A stretch of DNA of 64,000 bases from positions 124,001 through 188,000 of the forward strand of contig JAJNNY010000045.1 in the NCBI GenBank assembly GCA_022453515.1, written 5' to 3'. This document shows, in pieces, positions 32,601-45,752 of this stretch (positions within the stretch are counted from its first letter, which is position 1; every line of letters begins with the position of its first letter). Made by a program: the position numbers and the translations under genes. Source of the DNA: Astrocystis sublimbata. Its lineage: Eukaryota > Ascomycota > Sordariomycetes > Xylariales > Xylariaceae. The notes below the pieces were generated by a model. The model worked only from the letters and a program-made list of their open reading frames with translations, was not told the DNA's origin and made no database searches.

Positions 32601-35600
32601 ATGCTGTGCTCAGTTCATAGTGTGTGAAGACGTGTTACGAGAGCATATGCCATCTACGAGACTTGGGCCGCTCGAGTATACCGCTTTCAGGCCGGCGCCA
32701 GGAGACCACGAGCGACGTGACATCAAGATAAAATCTAATCAGCATCACCATTAGATAGACGTTGCTCGTAAAACTGATTTGACGGGAGCTGTAGCTGCCC
32801 TACAACGCCAGATCGTTACATGTGTCACAGAGCGGCCAACTTACAACATGGCCGCTGGATTTGAACAAACACCGCACCGCACCGCAGTCTTCACTTGCAC
32901 ATGTGTACGTGTACGCTGTATGCGTATATAGCTGATCTCGGACAGAGATGCCTATATGGTCCAACCTGCCTCATACGGATCTGATATGGGCCGAATCCCA
33001 ACGTCGTCGCCGGCGATGACGATAGCGATACCTAGCTATTCTTGCGCCATCGAAGCCACATTATGCACGGCTGTCACGGCAACTTGCCAATGAGAACGGC
33101 GCTCCTTGGCCCCTTCCTGCCGCACTGCCTGTCGGATGTGGGCCAGGCCAGGGAAGATGGCCCTAATGCCAGGGATCTGGCAATGACGAGCATGCCGTTA
33201 TTGTCAAACGGGGGGGCCAAGCTGAGAAATTTGTAATGGTGGGTTGAGCAGGGGGGTGGGAGTGAACCTTAGCTCGACCGGCTCACCAGAATCTGCTTAC
33301 GTGCAGTGCAATGTAAGTACTTTTTCTGCTAGTATTATGAGTAGACTGAGCAGACGACGGGGTTGGTGATTGGATGTTTTGACTCGAGCGTGGCGCTATG
33401 TTTGCAAGCAATGGACGGCGTAAGACGATGGAGATGCCGACGATAAGACGCAGTCAGACAAATCCTCTTTGTGCAACCCGAAATGCCAGCTGCAGTTCAG
33501 CAAGTGATAAAGCGCGCTGACGGTGTTCTCCGTGGGGGGGTTGGGATGGGCCAATGTTTTGACTTTTTTTCCTGCAAGATGTTATCGACGACCACATCTT
33601 TGGATACCTACCTTTGATGCATGAGTTACTCGTACGGAGTAGATATCATCATAGCGGACACAATTCAACAAACATGTGGCTTGTGCGCATTGCCCAGCCT
33701 GTCTCGCCTGCATAATCTTACCTATATCCAGGTTATTGTCGTCTTGGCTCCGCGTCTATTGTCATGTTAGCAGCAGGCATTTTCTGTAGACGTACATGTC
33801 TGTCGACTTAGTCATTACTCATGCCCAATGTTAGTTCACACTTTAATACTTTATTGATGTGATTTGTACGTAATATGGGTGCTGTCAAAGTGTCACTCAC
33901 GACCGGAACGACGGGGCTAGTAAGAATCGAACGGTAACTAAACTAAACCCATCGACTAATTCCCTACCAGATCTTCGAGAACAACTGATGGAACTTACAG
34001 ATGCATTTTCGCGATACGTTGACCGCCCAGACCGCCTGCGATTAAGTAATGTGATCAAAGAAATGTCTTACTTAACGGCTACTAGTCGAACTACTAGAGA
34101 GCCAAGATGCATAGGTAGCCTTCCGCTCATCTCGCATCGGTAACCATATCCACTTCAAGGTTGTTGATCGTTTGGAACTATTGGGTTTCATTCCCGTACC
34201 ATGCTTCCAGTTGCCATGTCGAAGTTGTACATACTCGTACTGCACATGACAGACAAGACAGGGCCGTGTCACTTTCTCACGACTCATGCTACACCAGCAT
34301 ACACCACTGGTAGCCCTCGGTAGCCTATTCGCAGGAAGAAGATGTGCAGGACTACGCTGACCGGTGGTGTAGTACGGCTGCACTGTGCTCAGTTCGAGTA
34401 AGGTGGCCTTCTAGCTGACTTCTGGCTTACTCGACTAATGACTCTAGGTTCATTCTACGTGGCTTCGATCGAAGCTTCTCCTTCTTTGCCCCATCTGCAC
34501 TTTCTCGTCTCTCAAATCTCGCGCTCCCTTTGTGCTCTGTGTCCTGTCCTTTACGCTTTGAGCGTAACCACTTTCCCCGCAAAATGACTAGTTGGTCATT
34601 AGCCGTGATGTTTTGTCGCGCCGAGCACCTGGAGAAGATTGAGAAATGCAATGGGGGGGGGCGACGGGGTCACCACGGGGTCTCCGCATTCGCTTTAGGG
34701 CTAGCCTCGGAGCTGGTAGGCTAGGCTGTATCGGGCCTGACGACAGCCGGTCTAGACTGGCTCGACTGGCAGAGTAACCGCTTTCTTTCTCAACGGCTCT
34801 GCTTGCCCAGCCTCTTCTCACGACCAAGACGGGCTGGCTTGCCTGGGCTGGCATCGAGCGAGGAGCACAGCAGACAACGGGGCCGCAGCACAACATCACG
34901 GCACTTTATGTGCGTATTTACGCCGTGGCTAATGGTACAGCATGGTAGACGCTACTCGTACATGTAGGCCCCCCTTCTGGCGGTATGATTGTACTAAAAT
35001 GGGTAGCTACAAAAACAATATTGCATTATCGACTGGGTTCATTTTCGACAAGTGACCAATCTTCCCTCGGCTCCGACCAGCCTGCTCCGACTTCAGAGCA
35101 CCTTGCACCTCGCAGCTGTCAGAAATTGTAATCACACCCGGATGGCTGGCATATTCCGAACAAAAGCTGACGACAACCTATTTTGACAGGGTTACACAAC
35201 CAGCTGAGACAGGCGTAGGTAGTGTGAGTGTGCTATGTGTACACGGGTGACCTGGCGTCGTCGTCACTTTTTTTACTCTTCGTTCCTGACCTGCTCTAGT
35301 TTCTGGGGCACGCTTCTGCTCCCATTCCCATGCCGCTTTGTCTGCACACGTCTTCTGCAACGTCCCGAACAGACGGTGTGACGGCATCAGAAGCCATGGG
35401 CTTCCGTGGCACAACACGCCGCCTTGTTGTTAGGCACGGCGCCATCGTACTTTTCTCGCACATGAGACACGGGAAAGGGACAACAAGTCGCTGGCCGAGC
35501 CTCGCTCTTCCTGTTGCGGTCTAGTCCTCATGCCATGGCGCGCGCCATGGCGGTGACGCTTCGATATGTGAGGCCAGACATATCGGACAAGATAGGCATG

Positions 35601-38600
35601 ATAGGTTGCAATACATATGTGTAATTTACCAACATAATTGCCTAACCTGGGGGGCTAACGTCGATTATCAAGTCCAATCTCAGTTTGGCGACGAGATATT
35701 GTCTCTCGCCTTATGTAACTGAGCCATCATCGGCCGTCACCTGCTCCCTTGACCTGTCAACACCATATGTACTCGTAGTACAGTACTAATTATCATGACT
35801 AGCCACGACGTGCACGGGCGCTCCCCAACACTTTCTGGCGATTAATCACCTCGATAGATACTTCAACTAGAGTCACTCGCCGACTTCGCTCTCGCTGGTC
35901 CCAACTTAGTACACGCGTACACTACCAAAAAGCTTGGGACCGTTCTCCACTGCCCTGCCCAACAACGGTAGCGATTTACTGAGAGAGGTAAGCTCTGCGT
36001 GAACATCTCACAGTATTTCTATATTCCGCTCTTCTCATTGGACATATGAGAACCAGCATTCTTCTACGACTAGCTGGGGTCACTGTCACACGGGAGGAAG
36101 AGCAAGAGTCCTTCCAGGACCCTAATAGGACCCTCATAAGGAATTGACGCAGTACAGCCGTCATCCTCGCGGAGCACAGCAACATACGCTGTCGAACTCT
36201 GTTGTTCAACGCTGTAGTGATAGGCAAAATAGCGCTTACTTTTTTGCCCGAAGGGACATGCTCAAAACCGTAGGTAAGGATGATACTTTGAATGAACTAC
36301 ACTCGTTGCATGTGAGTTCTCATCAGCTTCAATGAACATACTAGTATACAACTCGACGACCCTCACTGGACACTATCTCAACGTTTATGTATAAGATTAC
36401 TCCGGTAATCTGTGATAGCTCCGTTCTGCCTTCAAGAGTCACAGCTACTAGAAAAACGATGTATGCATCTTGCTATGGTATCACAGAGTTGGATGATCGA
36501 CGCGCACACGTGCAAAGAGTTGAAGTACACAGCATACTAGCCCTAGTTCTATTGTAGAATGCGTAGGTATACAGATGTCACCTACCGATAACATTTTCAA
36601 GATAGTATAAGCCGAAGAAGCTATAAGTAAGTTGCTACTCATAAATGTAAATGCGAAGCTACTATCTATGTACAAGAGAGACCCGAGTGGAAGCAGCCCA
36701 TGAAGTGAGAACCTTAGGTACCGAGGTTATATATCTCACCATGAGCTTGTCAGGTAGCGAGTCCATCGTCTCTTCGGGCAAATAGCATTTCTACTATGTA
36801 ATAAAAAGCCCCAGAACTGGGGCGCAAAATGCATGTAGGTTGTGATACTAGAGCCAACATGTTGCTTCCTCCGCGCACAGACTTACCTTCTGACCTCGAG
36901 GAATGACTCCCCAGGAAAGCCGAGCCTTTTGCGGGTGAGATGAAGGGGTGCATAGTACATAGTAGGTATGCATCGCAACATAGCATTCCTACAATACAGT
37001 ACGTGTGAGAGAAAGGTTCTAGCGACCTACCTCGTCCGGTAAAAAATCTACAACATACCCGTGGACCTGACCTAGCCGTACTCGTACAGTAGAGTAGAAC
37101 CAAGCCCACCAAGGCCCCCCCAGAGTCAGAGACTAGAGCAGCTTCGCAACTGCAAATGGAGGAGACTAGCCTCGATAGGGCGCCGCAAAGGGTTGACACA
37201 TACAAGACAGACAAACACCCGCTGCACGAAGCCCGACCAACAGCGAATGAGCTGGCAGGCTTTTGGCAGATGCCACTGCAGACCTCACATCCATTACTCT
37301 GGAAGGGGGAGGTACAGTCTGTGAATTGTAGGCCAGGTACATGTGCGCAGGATCTGTATGTACGTACGACTTACGTAGAGACAGACTGTCGACTGTTATC
37401 TCACGACAACCTTGGCCTTAACAAAGAAGCCTGGGGCCTGGAGGTCTGGAGGTCTGGGGCAGGCAAGCAGGGAGATCCACCACCCCCAGGCCCCCAGGCA
37501 GAACCCCGAGTCCCCCCCAGAGTTTCTGCCCAGAACCACCTGCACAGTTAGCTCCAGACCCTGGCGGCCTACCTCCTAGCATGTCTGGCCCCCCGGAGTA
37601 TCCCTGCTACAGTCCGTACCAGCCCGCTCCGTACTGTGCTGCGGTCCGCTCGCAGCTTCTGGCTTCTGGCTTCTGGCAGAACTCACTCTGCCTCTGCCGT
37701 ATTACTTCAGGCTCAACCCGCTTATTTGCGCCTTCTCCAGCTGCGAAGAAGTCCAATCAGAGGGCGATGCCGCGCTCTTGGCCTGCTCTTTTCTCTCAGC
37801 AACATGCAGCCCGCGACGGCACAGTGCACTGAGGGGAGGCGGTTTGTAGTTTGCAGTTTGCAGGTACCTTAGGTACATGAGATATGATAGTATCTGTCAT
37901 GGAACAGCGGGAACTATCCGTCTTTTTACCCCCGCACGTTCTGCATGTGGGAAGGATAGCCACGGGCTTGCGATAGCAACACGCACGTTATGCACATGTG
38001 GCTCGCTCTACTTACTGCTGGCTCGGCTGGTACCTGTAGGCACATGTGCTCGCTGTGTGCCTATTGAGACAAGATCCGTACCGAGCCGTGGTTTGCCTTC
38101 CCTGCCTACATACAGATTCCCGCCTCTGGATGTCGAAGCCGTATGCATCCTGAGCACTCCGCAGGCTATGCGCGGTCGGTGATCGCACTCTCGATCCGCC
38201 CATGATATGAGATACGGCAGGTTGCGATATGTTAATGTACCAACCCGACCGGAATGAGGGCACCCGAACTGTTGACTGGCGAGCTGGCGAGACTGGCACA
38301 AACACTCCGGCGTTGGCGACTAGAACAGGTACTTACAGACAGACGGTACGAGACGGGACGAGAGGTACTCCGTAAGCCTTACTTTACTTCGCTAGGTGGC
38401 ATTCTGGCTTCTGGCTGGCTGGCACTAGCAGCAGCCATGAGGCCCAGCAGAGGCTAGCGCAGAGTAGGTTCTCAGGTAGCGTCGATGATCCTGACGGATC
38501 CTAGGCTCTTGGCTCTCTCTCACTTGCTGACCGACTGGCCAGAAACTGACCTTGAGTGCTTGAGCTCTGCACCTCTTTCTCTCTCTAGCAAGCCTACTAG

Positions 38601-38829
38601 CTCGTCGCTCCTCCCTCCCTCGCCTCGCTGTCTCCGGCCAGTCGCGTGAGCCCTTGGGGTGCCCGAAGTGGGCCCTGCACCGTGGGCTGCGGATGTCAGA
38701 CTGTGCGTAGTGGACTGTGTGTGGCCCTTCTAGCTTCTAGGACTCCAGGGGTGTCCAGGTCCACAAGCCCGCCCTCTCCCGCCTCTTCCCTCGCGGTCGC
38801 AAGTCGCCCATTCTCCACCCGGCTCGCCT

Positions 38830-38882
38830 GCATCTCCAGTCAACGTCTCCAGTCCACGAGTCTCCAGTCTTCAGTCTCCATT
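38830..38882. repeat. Imperfect TCTCCAGT repeats in transporter leader
   Basis: Four or more copies of TCTCCAGT or a one-base variant lie within about 50 bases, some 180-230 bases upstream of the hexose transporter start codon, in C/T-rich sequence typical of fungal leaders. Confidence 0.6.
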
Positions 38883-39062
38883 GTCCCCCTTCGTCGTGGT
38901 ATTATACCCACCCACTACTCCATCTCGAACCCATCCTGTCCACTGCGTCCACTGCCGACCTGAAATCGCCCATCTTCAACATCGAAAACCCCTTCCCATC
39001 AATTCACGCCCGGGACGATACTCGCAACCCATACACTGGCTTGACGTCCCAAACCATCCACC

Positions 39063-39240
39063 ATGGCAATAGCCATGGGCTGGCACAAACCGGACAATGT
39101 CGCCGGGTCCTCTGCGCCGGCTATCATGGTCGGCCTGTTCGTGGCGACCGGTGGAGTCCTGTTTGGATACGATACTGGGTGAGCAGCCATCCATCCACCC
39201 ATCCACTCACTTCACCTGCCTGCATGCATATCTACCTCCC

Positions 39241-39280
<40 letters not shown>

Positions 39281-41138
39281 CCAAGACAACGACGGCCACG
39301 ATGATAGCGAGCGAAATCACACGCCCGGCCCGACTGTTGCATTCACCTCGCCCTTCACCATCCCTCGTCTCCATGTTCCGAGGTCATAACCATGACCATT
39401 GCCATCCCATCAGCAGCACCAATTAACTACTACATACTTCTCGCGCTGCATTCGCTGACTCGTTGCCTCGCTGTAGCACAATAAACGGCATTCTCGCCAT
39501 GAAATCATTCCGAGATCAATTTAGCACCGGCTATCGAGACGGCAACGGCGACCTCAGCCTGCGACCCGCCGAGGTCTCCATAACCGTCGCCATCCTCAGC
39601 GCCGGCACCTTCGGTGGTGCCTTGATATCCGCCCCCTTTGGCGATTGGATCGGTCGTCGGTTGTCCATCATCGCTTCCATCGCTCTCTTCATCCTCGGCG
39701 TCATATTTCAAGTAACCGCTCACGCTCTTCCGTTATTATTAGCCGGAAGGTATGCTCTTCGACATTTGGCCGAGGTCCTCACGTCGAGCAAGCGCTTTAA
39801 GCTGACACCAAGTCTAGGTTGATTGCGGGCCTTGGCGTCGGCTCTGTATCCGTCCTCGTACCGCTCTACCAATCTGAAATGGCCCCGAAATGGATTCGCG
39901 GAACCCTAGTCTGCGCATATCAGTTCTCAATCACTGTCGGATTGCTGTCCGCATCCATCATTAACCAGCTGACCTACCGAATCCCCAGCTCCGCCGCCTA
40001 TCGCATTCCATTTTCTCTTCAACTTATTTGGGCCGTCATCCTCTGCCTTGGTCTTCTCATATTACCCGAAACACCGCGATATCTTATCAAGCGTGGGGAC
40101 AAACGTGCCGCAGGCCTTGCGCTCAGCCGCCTCCGACGTCTCGATATTACACACCCTGCCCTGCAGGAAGAGTTGGCCGAGATCGAAGCGAACCACGAAT
40201 ACGAACTTGCCCTCGGTACCGCCTCGTATAAAGACGTCTTCACTGGCTCCCCTCACCTAGGCCGTCGAATACTTACCGGCTGTGGGCTGCAGATGCTTCA
40301 ACAACTTACCGGCATCAATTTCATCATGTACTATGGAACCACCTTTTTTGAAGGAGCAGGCGTTGTGAACCCCTTTACCATCTCCCTCGTCCTCAACATC
40401 ATCAACGTTGTATCGACTGTTCCCGGATTGTTTGTCGTCGAAACCTGGGGCCGTCGAAAACTTTTGATCGTCGGATCGATCGGAATGGCCATTTCACAGC
40501 TGGTTATCGCTGCTTTCTCGACCGCCACCGACGATATGAGTGGATTGGTCGCCAAGATACTGATTGTATTCCTTTCATTCTTCGTTTTCTTTTACGCTGC
40601 CTCGTGGGGTCCAGTAACATGGGTGGTTACGTCAGAGATTTACCCTCTCAAGGTTCGAGCCAAGTCGATGTCCATCTCTACGGCCTCGAACTGGCTACTC
40701 AACTTCGGCATCGCATACGGAACACCGTTCCTAGTTCAACAAGGAACCGGCTACGCTTCTCTGGGACCCAAGGTCTTCTTCCTATGGGGGGCATTTTGCA
40801 TTCTGGGCGCCATATTCGTCTACTGCATGGTTTACGAAACGAGCAAGATCAGCCTGGAACAGATCGATGAAATGTACGAACGGGTGCATCTCGCATGGAA
40901 GAGCAAGGGCTTCGAACCGAGCTGGAGCTTTCAGCAACTTCGCGACGAAGGATTTGCCGAGAGCGGCGTCCCGCCACCGCCACCACAGGAGCTCGAACCC
41001 CCGAGGACAGGCTCGACAGCGACTGATATGAGCATTCAAACGATACAAACGACGGAAATGCACGTCGAACACAGCGAATCTGACGAAGATAAGGCAGTCC
41101 GCGAGCTGGGATTAAGCAATGTCGATTTCAGCTACTGA
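39063..41138 (+). CDS. MFS hexose transporter (sugar porter family)
   Basis: Plasma-membrane sugar uptake. Exons 39063-39178, 39477-39749 and 39818-41138 give 569 residues, with about 12 membrane segments. The start has a good context (CACCATGGCA). Sugar-porter signatures: GGVLFGYDTGTINGILAM in TM1, GDWIGRR in the 2-3 loop, a PETPRYLIKRG motif after TM6, QQLTGINFIMYYGTTFF in TM7, ETWGRRKLL, and a C-terminal YETSKISLEQIDEMYE. The C-terminal tail of about 90 residues is Pro/Ser/Thr- and acid-rich. It resembles high-affinity monosaccharide transporters and the RCO-3/sensor branch; transport is more likely than sensing, but this cannot be decided from sequence. Intron 1 is long (298 nt) and holds a CGA repeat. 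Confidence 0.93.
39242..39275. repeat. (CGA)n repeat in intron 1 of the hexose transporter
   Basis: A run of about ten CGA/GAC units with one GGC and one GAT variant lies within the 298-nt first intron, explaining its length. Confidence 0.9.
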
Positions 41139-43272
41139 CGAGTAACCTCCACCGACGAAAACGCACACCTGCTCATCATTACACACAACACTTCTAATGC
41201 GGCATCTGCCTTATCTGGCTCTTCTTTTTACATGAAATAAAGTTATCGATCATCACTCACATCAATCAGCGCCGGAGTTGGAACGGGTCACGGAGTATAA
41301 CAACATAACGTTTTTGACATTTATTGGGGCTCTTTTCGGGTTCATCAAAGGGGGGTTATCGGATCGGTCGGATATTATTCCCACAGGATATACCAGGCTT
41401 GGTTTGGGTTCGGGGGTTGTATTGATTCCCCCGATAAAGGAACGTGATAGGCTTCTTCTGTGATTTGATATATCATGTTTTTGGGTTCTGATCTATCGAG
41501 GGTGGCAATGTTCTTCACATGTCTGTTGGCGGGTTGATCTTTCGGCCCACATCTCGGCGTTACTCCAAGGATCTAAGGGACAGAGGGAATTGATTGTCAG
41601 TTTTTACACGAGGTGTTCGTTTATCCAGTTTTAAACTGGTTTTTCTTCACAGCCGAGCCTACCTCCCAATCCACACACACACACACACACACCCGACACA
41701 CAGCGCTCACACCACATCATATTATTACACTACATACGTTCACACATAACGCCTGTATGCACTTAGCTGCCACTTCAATACGTTTCACTCTGGGCATACA
41801 TTTTGTGGTTGCCCAGGACCGCCTTTAATCCCTATGGGGGATGTAGGTGAAGAGATGGGGATAAGGATAAGGAAAGGTTTTCCATCTTTACTACTTCGTT
41901 TATATAAACCACCTGTGTATCATGACTATCTACTTATCTACTACTTGGGCTTGGGAACTTGGGTAGACATCGGTCGGAAACGGTCTTGTAGGTTCGATCA
42001 TTGTGTTCCAATCATCAACTGATCAAATCAAATTCAATTCAAGCAATCAACTCAACCTATCAGTGAGATGGATTATCAATCATTAGTGAATCGATTGTAT
42101 TTGGTCGCTTGCCTATTCATAAATACTTCTTGTCCCGAGGTATCTGGTCTAGTTATAGCTGTTGAGGTGAATTTCAGGAGTTAGATGAAATCTTAAAATG
42201 ACGAAAATAAGTATCTTTCTTCTTTTTTTTTTAACATTTTACCCTCTTTCCTCTATCTCTCAATCCGCCCATCTGTCTGTTTGTTCTATTCACCTCTCTC
42301 TACGCAAACCGTACTTATTAAAAGTGTGAGATAACGAGACGGATAGGATACCTCATGCCTTTCCATAAAGTTCTAGGTACTTTCAAGTTTCTGTTATTCA
42401 ACTGGTAACTACTTAAGGTAATTTGCCATTTCCTACAGCAACTAACCTACCAGATCTACCTAGCCGGCTGGCTGTGTTGGCCGTAGCACGATCTCGCAAC
42501 GAGACAATACTTATGTACCTACCTAACCTAAGGTATCTTGCGATAGATATAGTTGATTACATCAACCACCCTCTCATTCTAACATTCATGCCACACATAC
42601 CATACATACCTAAAGTAGGTACCGTCCGTTTCATCCATTCATTCACACATCCCTTCACGCCCGTAGGAGGCTGGTCCACTGCGACCACGACGTATCCAAT
42701 CCAGCCAGATCCAATATTTAGTAATTAATCACTTGTAAGTAACAAGCTACTTCTTACATTACATTCGCTCGACGTCCGTTGTAGATCAAAATAGATCAGA
42801 ACAATCAAAGTACCTAGTGGCAACAGTAGGTAGTAATAGCGGCAGTGTTGGTAATAGTAGTAAAAATACAAGGCAGTTACATACAGTCAGTCAGCCATCC
42901 AACAGGGCTCTATCCACCGACTCTCACTCATTACCTGGACCCCAACCCTCAACTCCCTTTCCTTTTCGCGGCTCTTTTCTTTCTTTCTTCCCTCCCTGAG
43001 CTATCTCTTCTTCTCCCTCGCGTGTGTAAAGTGTATGTATGTATGTGTGTTCTGCGTGTACGTTATGTGTGTAGGTAGACGAGTGTGTGTATGTACCTTA
43101 TCCCTCTTAACGCTCGCTCGCTTACTCACTTCTTCACTCACTCACTCATCTTAACCTCCTAGACCCTCAAGCCCTCAAACTCCTGAGCCTCTTTCTTTCC
43201 TTACTTCCCAAAGGTAAGGCAAGGCAAGGCCAGGTCCAATTCGGTCCACCGATACAAAATGCCCCGTATCTA
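41139..43272. other. Convergent intergenic region (2.1 kb)
   Basis: Between the 3' ends of the hexose transporter (+) and the phosphoesterase gene (-). It holds a CA microsatellite (41672-41692), a T-run (about 42221-42232), and many TACC words around 42510-42620. Short ORFs are unsupported. No gene seen. Confidence 0.5.
41672..41692. repeat. (CA)n microsatellite
   Basis: About ten CA dinucleotides in tandem within noncoding DNA. Confidence 0.9.
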
Positions 43273-45752
43273 TCACCCCCTCCAAGTAAGCCACGCATAA
43301 AACCCAACCACCATCCACGCAACACGCCAGCAACTCGTCCACATCTCCTCAAAGACGACAGAAAGCGCGGCGCGCCGACCACGACCGCGTGCCCCGCCTC
43401 TATATCTCGCCATAGACGGCGATGACCACGAGGAAGTCGACGACCGCCATGAGTCGTAGCCATAAGAATATCCATATCCATACCCGCGACTCTTCTCATC
43501 AGAATAGTAGTCGTCACGCCGGATCTGGATGCGCGGGCCACGACTTTGCGCCCAGCCCCATTTCCCTCCTCCTCCTCCTGCTGCTGCTCCTGGCTGCTTT
43601 CCAGATTTATTTTGTGTATTGCTATTATTGGCATTATTGTTGGGGGGTGTCCCGCTATTCCGCCCCTGAGTAAGAGAGTGCGCCCTGGTCCTAGTAGATG
43701 CGAACCGTGCGGATGGTAAGGATGCCGAAGTGGCCGAGTACGAAGACATCGAAGCGTCTTTGTCGAACGACCCCTCGCCATCGCCGTAGCCGTCACCGTC
43801 ATCCGCTTTGGCTTTAAACACAGGCAACACAGCCGACGGGGCGGCGTGGACCGGTCCGAGAGCGAAAGGCTGCAGAGCCAGGATCGGCACGAGGAAGGCT
43901 CGCGCGACGAGTAATACGATACTTATCACGCCCAGAACGGCATAAGTAAGAAACATGGAGAGCTGGTTAGGGAGCAGACAGAGGTGTGTCTGCATTGTTG
44001 CGCGGCCTGAAGATGAGGACCCAGAGGCGGTGGAGGAAGGTAAGAGGGAGTTCCCCTGGGAGTCGATGGGATTGTACAGCGAGACCATCTGGAAGCCGGG
44101 CGTCGGCACGCCCATGGCCATGCTGAAGCTCTTGACAGTGATCTCGCGCACGCTCTGCTTCTGCGGCGTGTGCACGACCTCGCAGTAGTCGTGGTCGTCG
44201 CCCGAGAAGACGTGCACGACGTTGCCGATGCTCTCGACCAGCTTGATCGAGTCTTCGTCGCTGAGAACGTTCTGGTACTGGTAACCCGCCGATACGCTGA
44301 TGGCATTCCGATGATCAGGGACCACGGGGTCGGTTTGGCCCTGAGGGGGTTTGGCCGGTGGCCAATGCTCGCGATTCGGGCCGCATGGGGTCCCGGGGTC
44401 GCGGTATAGCGGGACGTGAGTGAGGAGAATCGTGGGAAAGTCGGTGCCACCCTCACCTGGGTCCAGTGTGGGGAGTTGGCTGAAGTCGGCATCGTCGAGC
44501 TCCTCTACCTTGTGCTCGAGCGCGAGCTCTTCGACCTCGCCTCTCCAGAATCGCAGCTCCTTCTGGACTGCGCGTCGTTTCGTCTCCTGGACTTCGTCTA
44601 GGAAGTCGTTGACTGGCTCATGTATGGCCCGCAAGTCGACTTGGTCTTTCATCTTGGACGTGTCGGCACTAAGGGACACGGTATCCACGGATACGAATGT
44701 GTGGTTCCCGATGACGTCGACCCTGTTCGTCTCTCCGAAATAGGCGTTGAACCGATGGCGCACAGGCAGCTTGACTTCAGCCCCGAAGCCTAGATCATGG
44801 TTCCCGGGCAAGCTCGCGATAAGCTTGCGGCCGCGCTGGAAGGGGGCAGGGTCGGTACCTCCCTTTATCCAATTGTTAATGAATATGCGGCCGAATCTCG
44901 CGTACTCCTTCAGCCAGTACTCCTCGCCGTATTTTCTGTTCCACTGCTTCAGAAGCTTCCTCTCGTCTTCGGGTCGATGGCCCTTAGCCCAATCGGGATC
45001 TTCGAAGTCTCCGTGTGCCGTCTTCCACTCCCTTCCGCCGTCGAACAGATCCCCGAGGAACATGACGGTGTCGGGATGTAATATCTTTTGTACTGAGATG
45101 TAGGAGCGCCTCATGTAGTTGTCGGTAATGCGCATGGTGAGGGGGTTGAGGGGCCACGGCCGGCCAGGGTACGAGTGCGGATCGATGAGTTGGGGATCGG
45201 CGACGAAGACGAGTCGATGAGGTGTAGCACCAGGAGGCTGTCTGTTGTAAGCCATAGTCCAGTAGTGTCTAGCAATGTCATCCATCTCTTCACCACCACA
45301 GTCACAGGCCTTGTTTCCCCTTGTAGAGCTAGGTACGAAGAGAGCAGACAATCCAAGGGGCAAGAGGGATTTTGACCTACCCAGTCTTCCCAATGGTCCC
45401 AGTCGCAATGGTTGACCTTGCTAGCAAAGGTCCAACGCTCGCCCCAGAGCAGCACAAGCAACCAAAGCGCAACCAAGAGGTGTGGGAAGCTGAGAACACG
45501 GCGGCGCACCAAGTTGCGCCTCAGCTGGTGCCCCCCTTGGACAGTGAGGCTCCATAGCGTGCGACGGCCGTGATAGTTGCCGTTGCCGTTGCTGTTCCGG
45601 CTCCCATAATACCATATCCGCCGCACCATGTTCCTAGCGGCGGCAGTTATCTCATCCCATATGGAGGCGCTGGGATCGTGGAAGTCGTGGGCGTCGTGGG
45701 AGGCGGGCGCGTAGGTGGCAGACCCGTAGGTCTTATAAGCTGGCCGCGCCAT
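43273..45752 (-). CDS. ted1: Cdc1/Ted1-type ER membrane phosphoesterase (GPI remodelling)
   Basis: Calcineurin-like metallophosphoesterase of the Cdc1/Ted1 (mammalian MPPE1/PGAP5) group, which removes side-chain ethanolamine phosphate from GPI anchors in the ER. Exons 45381-45752 and 43273-45237 give 778 residues. An N-terminal membrane segment lies near residues 85-108 (LLVALWLLVLLWG). Metal-binding motifs follow: VADPQLIDPH (Asp138), GDLFDGGREW (Asp187), LPGNHDLGFG, LLTHVPLY and FSGDDHDYCE. After the catalytic domain come a hydrophobic helix (MFLTYAVLGVISIVLLVA) and a long tail with Asn/Gly-rich, Tyr-Gly-repeat (GYGYGYSYGYD) and RGGARGRGRR segments, then a last Trp-rich hydrophobic stretch. 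The intron was set to join HCDWDHWEDW to PPGATPHRL as in the family. Assignment between Cdc1 and Ted1 is uncertain. Confidence 0.88.

Larger units (their letters stand above)
29453..39062. other. 9.6-kb gene desert
   Basis: No ORF in this stretch is longer than about 154 codons, none shows a recognisable motif, and I could not assemble a spliced model. Composition is mixed rather than uniformly AT-rich, so it is not a simple RIP-degraded island. It contains many short recurrent words (TACTCGTA, TACGGAGTA), a TTCTGGC tandem near 37657-37680, a small hairpin at 29565-29610, and a C/T-rich stretch with repeated TCTCCAGT at about 38830-38882 before the transporter ATG. It may be a long regulatory region, host noncoding RNA, or hold genes with many short exons that I cannot see. 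Confidence 0.5.

Noticed and set aside
36750..37214. 154-codon minus-strand ORF in the gene desert
   Set aside because: No recognisable domain, high Cys/Ser content, no splice context, no plausible promoter.
43926..44492. 188-codon minus-strand ORF inside the phosphoesterase gene
   Set aside because: Out-of-frame shadow of the real exon, which carries all catalytic motifs.
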